Below, piece by piece: positions 45,723 to 54,762 of a stretch of 64,000 nt of DNA. Position numbers and translations under genes: made by a program. Positions within the stretch are counted from its first letter, which is position 1. Every line of letters starts with the position of its first letter. The DNA lies in NCBI RefSeq assembly GCF_011806385.1, contig NZ_JAATOX010000003.1:1-64000 (forward strand), written 5' to 3'. The notes under the pieces were generated by a model. It was given only the letters and a program-made list of their open reading frames with translations, had not been told where the DNA came from and did no database searches. The stretch comes from Phaeobacter sp. HF9A. Lineage in GTDB: Bacteria > Pseudomonadota > Alphaproteobacteria > Rhodobacterales > Rhodobacteraceae.

Positions 45723-46738
45723 CGCGCAAGCTCCGCGCGGTGTTTCCGGATCAGATTGCGCATCTCCTCCCGGCGCTCATACTGATCGCGATCGGGCAGG
45801 ATCTGACGCACGGAAACGGCCTCGTAGTCTGCAGATAGGAACGGGTTCATGCCGTCGCTGCATCCCGAATAATGGCGGAAGTGCCGCGAAAAATCCTCTC
45901 TCCGCAACTCGCTTCGTCCCTCTTCCAAGCCGAAACGCAAGGACTCGATGATCATCTTCAACATCCAGCCAGGTTGGTAGTCCGCCGCATGGAACAGGCG
46001 GGGCAGGAATCGTGCGGTTAGAACCTTCGGGCAGACTGTCATCCCAACGAGGGACGCGTAATGCTCGATGGCAGAGCTGACCTCGGGCCCCTGATCCGCA
46101 TGACTGACCGGCTCAATCTTAACGGTCCGAACCCTCCGTACGACCTGTGTTTCGGTGTTGATAAGATCAGCCAGCTCGAGGGTTCCGACCAGCAGGAGGT
46201 TCACCGGCCAATCGATCTCGTTGACCAAGGCCTTGAGTGTGTTAAGCGAAGAGTTGAGCTCGCGCCCCCGCTGGTTGAAGATGAGCTCGTGGACTTCATC
46301 GAGCACGACAAAGTTCACACGTTGGATCCTCAATTGCTGGAAAACCACAGCCCAGATCGTACCGATCTTTTCCTTCTTCGGGACGGGCGCATCGAGAGCC
46401 TTCAGCAGGTAGGCCCCTGTGTCCATCAGCGTCGTGCTGGCCGGAATGCGCACATGTACATACCGGCGTTCGTTTCGCTGAAGCCCCTCATAAAGAAACC
46501 CCGACTTGTCCAGAAGCTTCTTCGTCATGAAGGACTTGCCAGCACCGGGATCGCCAACAAGCACGATGGCCTCGCACTCGGCCCCGTTGCCCGCCTCGTG
46601 GTCGGCGATCTTCTGGAAGAACAGGCGCTCGAATTCGACCCGCAAGTCGCCATATTTGGGCGTCTCGAACAAGGTGGACTTGGCCGCGGCCAGTTTGCGG
46701 GCGGCCGCGAGCCGCTGTGCGGTGGAGACGTCAGTCAT
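45719..46738 (-). CDS. tniB: TniB/TnsC-family AAA ATPase
   Basis: This 339-residue AAA+ regulator links target selection to transposase. Walker A is GDPGAGKS (62-69), Walker B is FVVLDEVHEL, and sensor-region RRVRTVKIEP is present. It overlaps tniA by 8 bp and tniQ by 4 bp. In this family the ATP-bound filament recruits the transposase and gives target immunity. Confidence 0.9.
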   Translation of the reverse strand: MTDVSTAQRLAAARKLAAAKSTLFETPKYGDLRVEFERLFFQKIADHEAGNGAECEAIVLVGDPGAGKSFMTKKLLDKSGFLYEGLQRNERRYVHVRIPASTTLMDTGAYLLKALDAPVPKKEKIGTIWAVVFQQLRIQRVNFVVLDEVHELIFNQRGRELNSSLNTLKALVNEIDWPVNLLLVGTLELADLINTETQVVRRVRTVKIEPVSHADQGPEVSSAIEHYASLVGMTVCPKVLTARFLPRLFHAADYQPGWMLKMIIESLRFGLEEGRSELRREDFSRHFRHYSGCSDGMNPFLSADYEAVSVRQILPDRDQYERREEMRNLIRKHRAELAR

Positions 46739-48908
46739 TGGATACCTTCCAGGCGCGTTTCGTTTCGGGTGCTGTCGCGGTGTGCTGCTCGGGCTCAGGT
46801 GTCACCTCTGGATCAAGAGACAAGGGGAGATCCTCCTCCTCGACAGCGGGCGTCTTTTCGGACGTTTGATACGGCTCGATCACCTCACCAATCAGGCCGC
46901 CCTCGAACGTCACCGGAGCTGGCGCGGGGGCATCGCCTAAATCGACCCCGATTCTGAGATCCCGTTCGCCTCGCGCGATGTCCTCGTCAGTCAGGCTATG
47001 TGGCGTCAGACCCGCTCGCAAGGTGGCTACGATGTCGGTCTCTCGAATGAGACGCAGTGTCCGATCCACGACAGGCTGCTGCAGACGTGCATCTTCCCCA
47101 TGCTGCGATGCAAGCTTGCGGCGTTCACGGGTCCATGCGGCGTAGGGAATCCCATCCAGCCCCGGCTGGCGACATTTGGCCGGATACCACTCCGTACCGA
47201 TACGCACGGAGACATGCCCGATATCTGTCGGATCAACCCGAAGGTCGACGTCGCGCTGGTGCGAATGGAGACGCATGTTCTGCAGTTCAGGACACGCATA
47301 GTCGAGCCCTGCGAACTGGACACCCCGCTCGCCGACACGACACTGCGCCTTCAGGCCAAAGATGGCCCGTCGGGTATGCGGTGGAGGCGGTGGTGACACA
47401 GACTTTTGCGCCACGAGCCGATCCCAGCAGTTCTCCGGCGTCTCTCCGTATAGGCTGCGGTGCGGTCGCTTGTGATAGACGTCCACGATGAACAAGACGA
47501 GGATCATTGTCAGCTCGTCGTCCGTCAGCGCCGCGAGGTCTTCCGGGACGTTCGCACCTTTGGCTAGGATACTCTCGAATGTCCGTGCCGTGATCAACGG
47601 CATGACTTCCGTGCCGAAGGTACGAAAGATTCGCTCTCCCGCTCCGCGTAGGAACGGCAGCCCAGCAGGGGCACCCGCACGACCGACGCGGAGATCAGTG
47701 AGGCAAGTCTCGAATTCGGGCCCGATGAACTCTGGGCCATTGTCATGAATGACTTCGAAAGGTGTCCCGCACTGATGCCACGTTCCCAGCGCATTGAAGG
47801 CACGTGCGACCTCGGTCTTGTCGCGTGTGACCTGTTCGATCACGGCGCTTGCTTCCTTGGCATTTGCCTCTTTGCAAACCTTGATGCCGACAACACACCG
47901 GGTCGCCACATCGATAGCCATAATTACCCATCGCCGTCCCCGCGGGATCTTCTGGATAACCTCGGGTGCCAGCAGATCGATGAGTGCAGTGGTTGTGAAG
48001 AGTGTCTGGGCATCCACCATCCAACTGTCGATCTCGATGCGCCGCAGCGGGATGTCCTCCATCAGGCCAGCCCCGGAAATCCTGAACTTGCGGTTGGCTT
48101 CCTCGACACCCCAACGCCGCGCATAGGTGGGATAAGGATCCATCGCGTTCAGGGCGTTCGTGGTCGCCTTACGCCCCGGTATTCTAAGCGGCAGCCACCC
48201 CTTTGCCTGCCTCGCCGCATTCTCTTCGCGAAAACGCCGATTGACGTGCTGGATAACGTTCTCGTCGCCCGGTCGACGCCCTGTTCCGGCCTCACAAACC
48301 TCCCGATTCAGGAGAAGCTGGGCTTCAGGCTCCAAACGGGGCTGACGGTTTCCGCAATTGTGCCACTTCGGCAAAACCGCACCAGTATTGCCTCCGGATT
48401 CATCGATTTGCTTTATGATCTCCCGCGCTTGTCGCGTTCTCGGCACCAGATATCGTGTTCGCAGATCCAGACCGGAGTTTCTCCGTTTCGCAGCCTCCGC
48501 CCAGAACGTCTCCATGTCCTCATCTACCATCGCCTGGATGATTGGCCTGCATTCTTGATACGATGCATCCGTCTTTTTGAGCTTACCGGCGTGGTAGAGC
48601 TCATAATACCGCGCATAAAACCGGCTCTTGGCGTAGGCAAGGAACCTGTCGCGATCAGATGCCAGAGAGACAAACCGGTCTCTGCCCTCAGCCCGAAGCT
48701 GCGTCCGGACCGGGCTAAAATGAAACCTGTCCCAGCGCCAAGTCTGGCTGCGAATCTTAAGGGCCAGATCCGGATAGGAGATGTGGATCTCAACATCCAG
48801 CATATCGAGACGTTGAAAGATGAAACCATGCGGGTCAGCGCGCAGTGGTCGCATTTCTATCCCGTTATCAATCACGCGATCCAAGCGGTCGAAATGGTAC
48901 CGGATCAT
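46731..48908 (-). CDS. tniA: TniA/TnsB-family DDE transposase
   Basis: This 725-residue Mu/Tn7-type transposase has an rve integrase core with catalytic Asp294 (IEIDSWMVD), Asp389 (VIHDNGPEF) and Glu425 (RGAGERIF). Helix-turn-helix DNA-binding segments precede the core, and a mu-C-like beta domain follows. The ATG at 48908 overlaps the TnsA-like stop by 4 bp. It cuts and joins the 3' ends of the element. Confidence 0.92.
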   Translation of the reverse strand: MIRYHFDRLDRVIDNGIEMRPLRADPHGFIFQRLDMLDVEIHISYPDLALKIRSQTWRWDRFHFSPVRTQLRAEGRDRFVSLASDRDRFLAYAKSRFYARYYELYHAGKLKKTDASYQECRPIIQAMVDEDMETFWAEAAKRRNSGLDLRTRYLVPRTRQAREIIKQIDESGGNTGAVLPKWHNCGNRQPRLEPEAQLLLNREVCEAGTGRRPGDENVIQHVNRRFREENAARQAKGWLPLRIPGRKATTNALNAMDPYPTYARRWGVEEANRKFRISGAGLMEDIPLRRIEIDSWMVDAQTLFTTTALIDLLAPEVIQKIPRGRRWVIMAIDVATRCVVGIKVCKEANAKEASAVIEQVTRDKTEVARAFNALGTWHQCGTPFEVIHDNGPEFIGPEFETCLTDLRVGRAGAPAGLPFLRGAGERIFRTFGTEVMPLITARTFESILAKGANVPEDLAALTDDELTMILVLFIVDVYHKRPHRSLYGETPENCWDRLVAQKSVSPPPPPHTRRAIFGLKAQCRVGERGVQFAGLDYACPELQNMRLHSHQRDVDLRVDPTDIGHVSVRIGTEWYPAKCRQPGLDGIPYAAWTRERRKLASQHGEDARLQQPVVDRTLRLIRETDIVATLRAGLTPHSLTDEDIARGERDLRIGVDLGDAPAPAPVTFEGGLIGEVIEPYQTSEKTPAVEEEDLPLSLDPEVTPEPEQHTATAPETKRAWKVSND

Positions 48909-49609
48909 GAGCACATCCCCGCTGCGACCATCGTCTCTGGAGCGATCCGGCCAGGCGTCACCTGGCGAAGAACTCGTTCGAAGATGGCGAGAACGGCAGC
49001 GCGATACCCACGACCGTCGAGACCAAGCACCTCGAGCATCTTCCGGATGGAAATCGTGCCTCGGAGGTCTCTGGAGAAAGCCGCGATACGCAGCTGTAGG
49101 TGTTCCTCGCGGTCCCGACGGAAATAAGCAAAGAGCGAGGCATTGTGCACGACATCACGGTCCAACATGCGCTCCGTAACCAGCAGAACCTCATCGGCAA
49201 AGCCACGCGGCATCTGTGTTTTCACATGCGGCAGTAGCCGACGCAGAGGAGGCGCTCGATATTCGGAGCGATAGGCCAAAGCGATTTTCCGGCCTGAGCG
49301 GAGGCGGACAAGAAAGTCGAAGTGGTGCTTATGGATTTTCGGATCACCCGGCAGGATGAACTCGACCGCACGCGGCTGGTCCCAAACGTCTACGACATCG
49401 GGCAGAGAGGCGAGATACCAAAACAGGTTCCGCTCGCCCCAGCTCTCAAAGACGAAGATACGATCTCGACTATCAGAATCGAACCGCCAGACCAGACGGC
49501 CACGAAAACTGGCAGACGAACGTTTCGGTGGCAAGCGCGTGGCGCGGGTTGGTTCGGGCGGACGAAAACAGGCGTCGGCGACATATCGCGACGTGACAGG
49601 TGCACTCAT
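48905..49609 (-). CDS. tnsA: TnsA-like PD-(D/E)xK endonuclease
   Basis: This 234-residue protein has the restriction-like fold expected of TnsA: Glu55 and Glu59 in FESWGERNLFWYLAS, then Asp98 (KHHFDFLVRL) and Lys108 (GRKIAL), and a helical C-terminus. TnsA cuts the 5' ends so the element moves by cut-and-paste rather than replicatively. Tn5053-type elements use a resolvase instead, so this gene places the element with the Tn7-like group. The ATG at 49609 follows AAGGAG. Confidence 0.8.
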   Translation of the reverse strand: MSAPVTSRYVADACFRPPEPTRATRLPPKRSSASFRGRLVWRFDSDSRDRIFVFESWGERNLFWYLASLPDVVDVWDQPRAVEFILPGDPKIHKHHFDFLVRLRSGRKIALAYRSEYRAPPLRRLLPHVKTQMPRGFADEVLLVTERMLDRDVVHNASLFAYFRRDREEHLQLRIAAFSRDLRGTISIRKMLEVLGLDGRGYRAAVLAIFERVLRQVTPGRIAPETMVAAGMCS

Positions 49610-49785
49610 GACACCACACTCCTTTTGGAACAAGCGAAGCTCCCCCGCGACAACCGAGCCGCGGGGCATTGACTTTTGCATCAAGTGGGGCGATCAAGAG
49701 CTATAGACAGCGATCTTCTGATCGCCCCGAGGGCTTGGCAATTGCAGTTGCCGGGTCCTCTTTCGTTTGGGGACTGTGGAGGTAA

Positions 49786-50007
49786 TTACTGCATTTGAAC
49801 CTCCCAGTCCGGTCCCCAGACATCATCGAAAGGCCGGTCGATCCGCTTACAGATCTCGTGCATAATTCTTTCGGATGTTCGGCGTCCTGCACAGACATTG
49901 GCGACTGTTCCGCGCGTAACATTCAGGTCGCGCGCCAACGAGGCGAACGATTGTTCACGATCCTCAAGCTCACGCCTGATAAGGCGGCATCGTTTTTCCA
50001 AGGTCAT
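49786..50007 (-). CDS. Small Ner/XRE-like helix-turn-helix protein
   Basis: This 73-residue protein has an HTH (SFASLARDLNVTRGTVANVC) followed by RRTSERIMHEICKRIDRPFDDVW. It resembles small phage and transposon regulators of the Ner or XRE kind. It is the first gene inside the right transposon end, about 175 bp upstream of the tnsA-like gene on the same strand. A role in controlling the transposition operon is likely but unproven. Confidence 0.7.
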   Translation of the reverse strand: MTLEKRCRLIRRELEDREQSFASLARDLNVTRGTVANVCAGRRTSERIMHEICKRIDRPFDDVWGPDWEVQMQ

Positions 50008-50104
50008 AGGCCAGAATACATGGTTGCTTCTGCCTAATTGGATATCTTGAAGCGAATCGGACAGTCAAGGATGAAACAACTCAAGACATTGATTTTAATG
50101 GGTT

Positions 50105-50132
50105 AAATGTCAGTTCTACTTTTAACATTACA
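50105..50132 (-). repeat. Right transposon end
   Basis: Read inward on the minus strand from 50132, the tip is TGTA and the segment TAGAACTGACATTT follows at exactly the offset of the corresponding motif at the left end. Sixteen of the first 32 positions are identical, grouped in four blocks (TGTA, TAG, CTG, CATTT). Further copies at 21-22 bp are not clear on this side. Confidence 0.58.
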
Positions 50133-50343
50133 ACCGCCCCAAACCCAATAAACGGCTTTCCGAAAACACTTGCTCCTCGAGAATTTTAGTCAGCAGTGAG
50201 TTCGGCCCACAGCCGAATTTCGTGCCGGGCGCGGCGGGTGACCGGTGTTCAGGCCGGAGCAGATGGGGTGGATGGCTCCCGCTCCCGGCGTCGCAATGCG
50301 CCATACTGCAGGTGTCGTAAACTGCAATTGAGAGGAGCCACCC
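50133..50343. other. Gene-free junction between transposon and IS110 remnant
   Basis: This 211-bp stretch has no convincing reading frame. The last 100 bases are GC-rich and end in a ribosome-site-like GAGAGGAG followed by an ATG at 50345, the probable 5' flank of the IS110-family transposase gene. Nothing else is recognised. Confidence 0.4.
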
Positions 50344-50344
50344 C

Positions 50345-50765
50345 ATGCAAGTTACTTCGTGGTTCGACAGCGCATCCAGTTGATCAACATGCTCCGAAGC
50401 CTGGCCGCGGAGTTCGGGATCACCATCGCTCGGGGCGTCGCGCGGGCCATCGATTTTGCGAAAGAGATCATCGAGGGCAAGCAGTCCGGGTTCCCCGAGC
50501 TCGCTCAGGACGTTCTGCGGGTCCTCAGCGTCAGTTGGTCGAGCTGCACAACCGCCTTCGCTGGTACGAAATCACCATTCGCATCCAGGCTCGTCTCAGC
50601 CGGCAGGTGCAACTCCTGCAGACCATTCCCGGCGTAGGACCGGTGACCGCCTCGGCCGTCGCCGCCACGATTGGGTCGGGCCACCAGTTCAAGAGTGGGC
50701 GGGAATTTGCGGCGTGGCTTGGTCTGGCACCGCGCAACCACTCCAGCTTTAAGGGAGTTGGTGTA
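50345..50765 (+). pseudogene. Truncated, frameshifted IS110-family transposase
   Basis: Two fragments of an IS110-type transposase can be read. From 50359 comes VVRQRIQLINMLRSLAAEFG up to about 50530. Then, in another frame, QLVELHNRLRWYE leads into the Transposase_20 block with IPGVGPVTASAVAATIG and EFAAWLGLAP to about 50760. The RuvC-like N-terminal DEDD half is missing, with the start ATG at 50345 out of frame. The C-terminus is also cut. It is a dead remnant lying between the Tn7-like element and the CRISPR locus. Confidence 0.78.
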
Positions 50766-50782
50766 TTTTTACCGGCGGAACG

Positions 50783-52429
50783 TCACCCGAGGGACAAGAA
50801 TATCAGTGCCATCGCGCACAACAGACCCACGAAAAGTGCCGGTCTTTCGGTGGCACGAGCGATCCGGTTCCAAGCCGCATATCCGACAATGAGGAATATC
50901 GGGGCGAATACGAGCAATAACAACATTTGCCGCGCCTCTCCCCAATGCAGCTGGGCAAACAGCTGCGGGTTTTCGCCGAGGCCTATGAAGAGGTTGCTGC
51001 CGGCGCCGCCAAGGACTAAGCCACCCAGCACACCGATGCCAGCAAGGACGCTAAGCTTGTTTGCCGATGTCGCGAGTTCTGTTTGCTTTGTCGTATGAAT
51101 GGCCTCGACCGCTGTTTGAAGCTCGTCATGGACATCGTCCTTCAGCGCCTCGATGCCAAGTGTCTGCATCCAACGGGCATACATCTCTGTGGGCTGGATT
51201 TGGCTGGACACACCGGTGAAGTGATATCGGTGCCGATACGTGAGATAATCCTGCTGGATACGCAATATCTCATCGGCGAATTCCTCAGTCCCTTTTTGGG
51301 GAAGGGTGCGGGTAATGCGGGAGGACAAGGCGAGCAGCATCGTTACCTGAAAACGCGCAACCAGGGAGAGCTGTGCATAATGCCTGCGCCAGTGATGCAG
51401 CAATATATTGTCGTAAAACCATCCGGCGCCAACGCTGCCGTAATGGTGCTCTCCGAACATATGACGGGTTGCGCTTGATCCTTCCTTGGGGTCTGGCGCG
51501 AACCTGTCGTAAAATGCCCGCTCTCGATATTGCTCAAGAAAGTCCGAATTGTAGGGATAAGATTGTCCCGCCTGCTCTGCATCCCAGAGCCGCCACCAGT
51601 CGCAATCCCGGATGCGGTTGACGCTCGTCGCGTCGTCCAGATGCTGATCTATATCGGTCGTTGTGGTCACGCTGACGTAGGAGTTCACGGGCATGCGCTC
51701 ATCAGAGGGGTCTCGCCAGAGGCCGCCGTCCTCGCCATTGAGCTTTAGCGGCGCGATCATGTCGGACCAATGCTGAAAAACCTTTGGATTGCGCTCAAAC
51801 CCGCTTCGCTCCAGACAGGCCATTGCCTCGTCGCGGGTGGGAGGGTTTGCCATTGCCTCCACCCCGTTCAGCCGGACGGATTGTGGGCATCTTTGCGCGG
51901 TGCCGGAGGTCCAGAAGGGCACGTAGGTCCGGCGGAGATAGTCAAGTGCGGTTTGTGCTTTGTCCAGCGTGATGGCCGGGCCCTGATGGGTCAACTCCAG
52001 CGTCATGATGGCGATGCCGAGATCAAACATATGCAGGGTTAACCGCTCGACCGCGAAATCCAGCCCGAATGCCCCTGCGCCCGCGTCAAAGGTGGCGCTG
52101 AGCTGCTTGAGGTCGTGCCGTTCAAACAGAACAAAGCTCGCATTCTCGTCGCCTGCCTTGGGGTAGAGAAAGTCCTGCGCGAAATCATGGAAATAGACAA
52201 ATTCCCCGTAGGGGCCGCCGTCCTTGGCGCTATCGCCCATTTTGACGACATGGAGGGGGTCAGCCACGGACCAGTTCTTATCCGCATGCAGCGCATCAAG
52301 CGCGGCTTTGCGTTCCCGTTTGATGGCGGCGGTGCCGCCTGCCGGTGACAGGATCAGGGGCCATTGATAGAGCAAGCGAAACTGGTGAACTGGGATTTCG
52401 GTGGCGGGCGTGCCCTTAATCTCTGTCAT
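50783..52429 (-). CDS. CorA-like membrane protein, candidate type III CRISPR ancillary effector
   Basis: This 548-residue protein has a large soluble N-terminal part, a long helical stretch (about 400-455) and three C-terminal membrane segments (about 457-480, 495-517, 525-546). The region RHRYHFTGVSSQIQPTEMYA through the first membrane helix resembles the stalk of CorA-type proteins. GSN after the first membrane helix takes the place of the usual GMN. CorA-like proteins are known companions of type III CRISPR systems and are thought to respond to nucleotide messengers made by Cas10. It lies downstream of the cas genes on the same strand, after a 272-bp gap holding a solitary CRISPR repeat. 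Not identified by database search; the family call is tentative. Confidence 0.6.
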   Translation of the reverse strand: MTEIKGTPATEIPVHQFRLLYQWPLILSPAGGTAAIKRERKAALDALHADKNWSVADPLHVVKMGDSAKDGGPYGEFVYFHDFAQDFLYPKAGDENASFVLFERHDLKQLSATFDAGAGAFGLDFAVERLTLHMFDLGIAIMTLELTHQGPAITLDKAQTALDYLRRTYVPFWTSGTAQRCPQSVRLNGVEAMANPPTRDEAMACLERSGFERNPKVFQHWSDMIAPLKLNGEDGGLWRDPSDERMPVNSYVSVTTTTDIDQHLDDATSVNRIRDCDWWRLWDAEQAGQSYPYNSDFLEQYRERAFYDRFAPDPKEGSSATRHMFGEHHYGSVGAGWFYDNILLHHWRRHYAQLSLVARFQVTMLLALSSRITRTLPQKGTEEFADEILRIQQDYLTYRHRYHFTGVSSQIQPTEMYARWMQTLGIEALKDDVHDELQTAVEAIHTTKQTELATSANKLSVLAGIGVLGGLVLGGAGSNLFIGLGENPQLFAQLHWGEARQMLLLLVFAPIFLIVGYAAWNRIARATERPALFVGLLCAMALIFLSLG

Positions 52430-52521
52430 TTATCGAATACATGTCCACGTTCGAATGTAAAAAATAAGCCGGCGCCACCCGGGGTGCTGCGCAAGCCTAT
52501 TTTAAGCCAGGCCGACTGCCG

Positions 52522-52558
52522 TGATCAATCCGCCTTCGTGCGGACAGGTGATCTCACC
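52522..52558 (-). repeat. Solitary inverted CRISPR repeat between the RAMP and CorA-like genes
   Basis: The minus strand carries one repeat of the array-1 type. Thirty-four contiguous bases (52525-52558) match, including the TCCGC/GCGGA stem. Only the last three bases are changed, so the usual terminal GAAAC is broken. It points the same way as the cas operon and lies about 93 bp before the CorA-like start codon, so it would be within that gene's mRNA leader. No second repeat is nearby. Confidence 0.85.
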
Positions 52559-52701
52559 GCAACGAGCCGACATCGACGAACTACCCGTCGAAGCTGATTG
52601 AGTTTGGACAGGTTGCACATCGCGCGGAGCGATGATTTTGGCGAAAAAACTCAATATTTACAATTAGTGTCAATGTATTAACGATTATCTGAACCAAAAT
52701 A

Positions 52702-54762
52702 TCACCTCTTGCGCCTGTCTGTATGGCTGGCCGCCGGGTATTCGGGTAGGCCAAGCGCGGATGTCTCCTGAATGGTTTTACCTGCGTAGCCCTGTTTGGC
52801 TTCTGTGGCTTTGGACTTCAGTTCGGAATATGCGGCGAGGATCTGATCTGAATCGGCGCTATCGGTCCCGGCTTTGGGGTATTGGAGCAATTCCGCTTGC
52901 TGCCTGCCGATTTCGGGATCGGCCATCGCCCGGAGGCTCTGGATCTGCGGCAGGCTGTCAAACGGCTGTTCCAACTGCGCAGATACCCAGCTGGTATAGG
53001 CGGTCAGGGCAGCCGCCAGATCCAGATCGCCACATCCGGCGATGCGGGCGCGGACCTGACCATAGCCAAAGGCTTTGGCCCGTCCCATCATATGACGATA
53101 GCCGTGTTTGTCGTCGAGATCACCAAAGGTAATCGCCCAGACCAAGGCACCGAGTTCAATGGGAGAAATGTTGCGAAAGCGAATGTCGCCGCGAAAGAGC
53201 GCGCCTTTTTGGAGAAAGGTCACCTCGCTGCTCATGCGCTCGTCTCGCCCCTGCGCGCTGACTGTCCCGCTGCCCGAGACCTGCGGGAGGCTGACCTCGC
53301 TACCTCGCGCGACATAACGCTTTCGGCCTGCAAGGATGGCGTTTTTGTTGTTGAAATCAACCGGGTGCTTGGCGGTGTCGGTGTCTGCTTTCAGGTAAAA
53401 GGGCCAATAAGAGGCGCGCGGTCGGGTGGCAGCGTACCGCCTGGGCTGCTGTTCTTCCTTGGCGTTGTCCGATAGGGCAAAGCCGAAACGGACCCGGCTG
53501 CGCAAGGCCTTTTGCTGCTTTGTTCGCATCGCCGGGCGGGTGTCTGGCGTTTCAGGCGGTGCCCAGCCCAACAGCGCTTGAACGAGATCATATTCGTCGT
53601 CGGATGTGCCATCTGGTTGCGTTCGCGTGATCAGGTCTCGTACAGATTTTTTGTAGGGAACCCGCAAGAACGGCGTCAGGGAGAGTATTGGCGTTTCTCC
53701 ACAAGTGCTTTGGTTGCCACCAACCTCTGGATTGCGCCAATACACCGGCAGCCCCCAGCGGTTCGGGTCTTTCAGTTGTTCCTTGAGAGACATGCGCTTA
53801 TCGACCTGGCCAGCATCAGCGGCCTCGGCCTGGTCAAAGCAGATTGCCCGGCCTTCAGCGACGAGAACATCATAGAGGCACTGGGGGGCATTGCCCGTGT
53901 CGTTGTCACGTTTGGCGTTGGAGACGCGACTGAGGGAGGCGAGGAAGCGCTCGGCGACGTCTGCATTGATTCGCGTGCCGACGGAGTGAACAGGGTGGTC
54001 TTCGAGGTCGGGCCAGGTAAAAATGTACTCTTTCGTTTTCTCTGTTTTGCCTGAGCGCCCGGGCTCCGCTGTTGTGGATGTGACCACAAGCTGCGCGCGG
54101 CCATGATCCGGTGAAAGCCCCAGTTCCTCAGCCCTGCACAAACCACCGAGCGCGACTTTATCTATGGCTTCGTGGCGCTCAAAGGCAGTGGCCAGATGCC
54201 ATTGGTCTTTGCCCATGGGCGAGCCAAGCAAGGGGAGCAAACTGGAAAATTCGATCGGCAGAGTTTGAGCGGCCTGAACCAAGACATAGCTCGGTTTAAC
54301 CTTTCCGTCAGCATCTTCCAGCACACGAAAAAGCCAACCTCCTTTGGGTTTGCTGTCAGCTTTAGGCTTGACTTGGGTTTTCCAGGTGGCGTCGTTCATA
54401 TTGCGTGTCGCGGCAGCGCAGTCATCAACGAAATTCAGGCGCGCGAAACAGGCGATCTCCATCACAGAACGGATCATGCCCTTCAAAGTACTACCGGGCA
54501 GCGCGAACTGGTCGCCAATTTTGAGCGGGCGGTTGCTATCAGGGGAGGCGTCAGCCGTATCAACTGCATCGCCCCCTCCGACAAGCAGGGGCGTCTCCGC
54601 TTGCCATTCAACCTGGAGCGTGCCGGTCAAACTGACTTCGACAGGGCGGCTCAGGTCTAGGTCATCACTTGGTGAGCTCAGCGCTTTTTTTCCAATTTCG
54701 ACAAACCGGTAAGGCGCGCGGCAAAGGTTGCTAAGGTTGTGCTTGGTGTTGTTGTTACCCAT
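52702..54762 (-). CDS. RAMP protein of the TIGR03986 type (Cas7 with insertion)
   Basis: This 686-residue type III effector subunit has the Cas7/RAMP opening element ALPGSTLKGMIRSVMEIACF at 87-106, followed by NFVDDC. This arrangement is characteristic of TIGR03986-family RAMP proteins. The C-terminal glycine-rich loop is GRAKAFGYGQVRARI. The large middle part agrees with the Cas7-insertion subunit of III-D2 complexes. The ATG at 54762 overlaps the preceding gene by 8 bp. It would line the crRNA-target duplex. Confidence 0.82.
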   Translation of the reverse strand: MGNNNTKHNLSNLCRAPYRFVEIGKKALSSPSDDLDLSRPVEVSLTGTLQVEWQAETPLLVGGGDAVDTADASPDSNRPLKIGDQFALPGSTLKGMIRSVMEIACFARLNFVDDCAAATRNMNDATWKTQVKPKADSKPKGGWLFRVLEDADGKVKPSYVLVQAAQTLPIEFSSLLPLLGSPMGKDQWHLATAFERHEAIDKVALGGLCRAEELGLSPDHGRAQLVVTSTTAEPGRSGKTEKTKEYIFTWPDLEDHPVHSVGTRINADVAERFLASLSRVSNAKRDNDTGNAPQCLYDVLVAEGRAICFDQAEAADAGQVDKRMSLKEQLKDPNRWGLPVYWRNPEVGGNQSTCGETPILSLTPFLRVPYKKSVRDLITRTQPDGTSDDEYDLVQALLGWAPPETPDTRPAMRTKQQKALRSRVRFGFALSDNAKEEQQPRRYAATRPRASYWPFYLKADTDTAKHPVDFNNKNAILAGRKRYVARGSEVSLPQVSGSGTVSAQGRDERMSSEVTFLQKGALFRGDIRFRNISPIELGALVWAITFGDLDDKHGYRHMMGRAKAFGYGQVRARIAGCGDLDLAAALTAYTSWVSAQLEQPFDSLPQIQSLRAMADPEIGRQQAELLQYPKAGTDSADSDQILAAYSELKSKATEAKQGYAGKTIQETSALGLPEYPAASHTDRRKR

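Larger units (their letters stand above)
42971..50132. mobile_element. Tn7-like transposon inserted just downstream of nrdJ
   Basis: This 7.16-kb element carries, from left to right, a metallophosphoesterase gene (cargo) and, all on the minus strand, tniQ/tnsD, tniB/tnsC, tniA/tnsB, a tnsA-like gene and a small HTH gene. Both ends read inward as TGTA, ten bases, then TAGnnCTGnCATTT with identical spacing. The left end starts 17 bp past the nrdJ stop, reminiscent of Tn7 downstream of glmS. No matching 5-bp target duplication is seen (GGGAT on the left, ACCGC on the right), so one end may have been altered after insertion, or the exact boundary is off. Confidence 0.68.

Noticed and set aside
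42960-50140. 5-bp target-site duplication flanking the Tn7-like element
   Set aside because: The flanks read GGGAT and ACCGC, which do not match. No duplication is claimed.
50196-51098. 300-codon plus-strand frame as an intact IS110 transposase
   Set aside because: The transposase signal shifts frame near 50530, the DEDD N-terminal half is missing, and the frame runs on into the antisense of the CorA-like gene.
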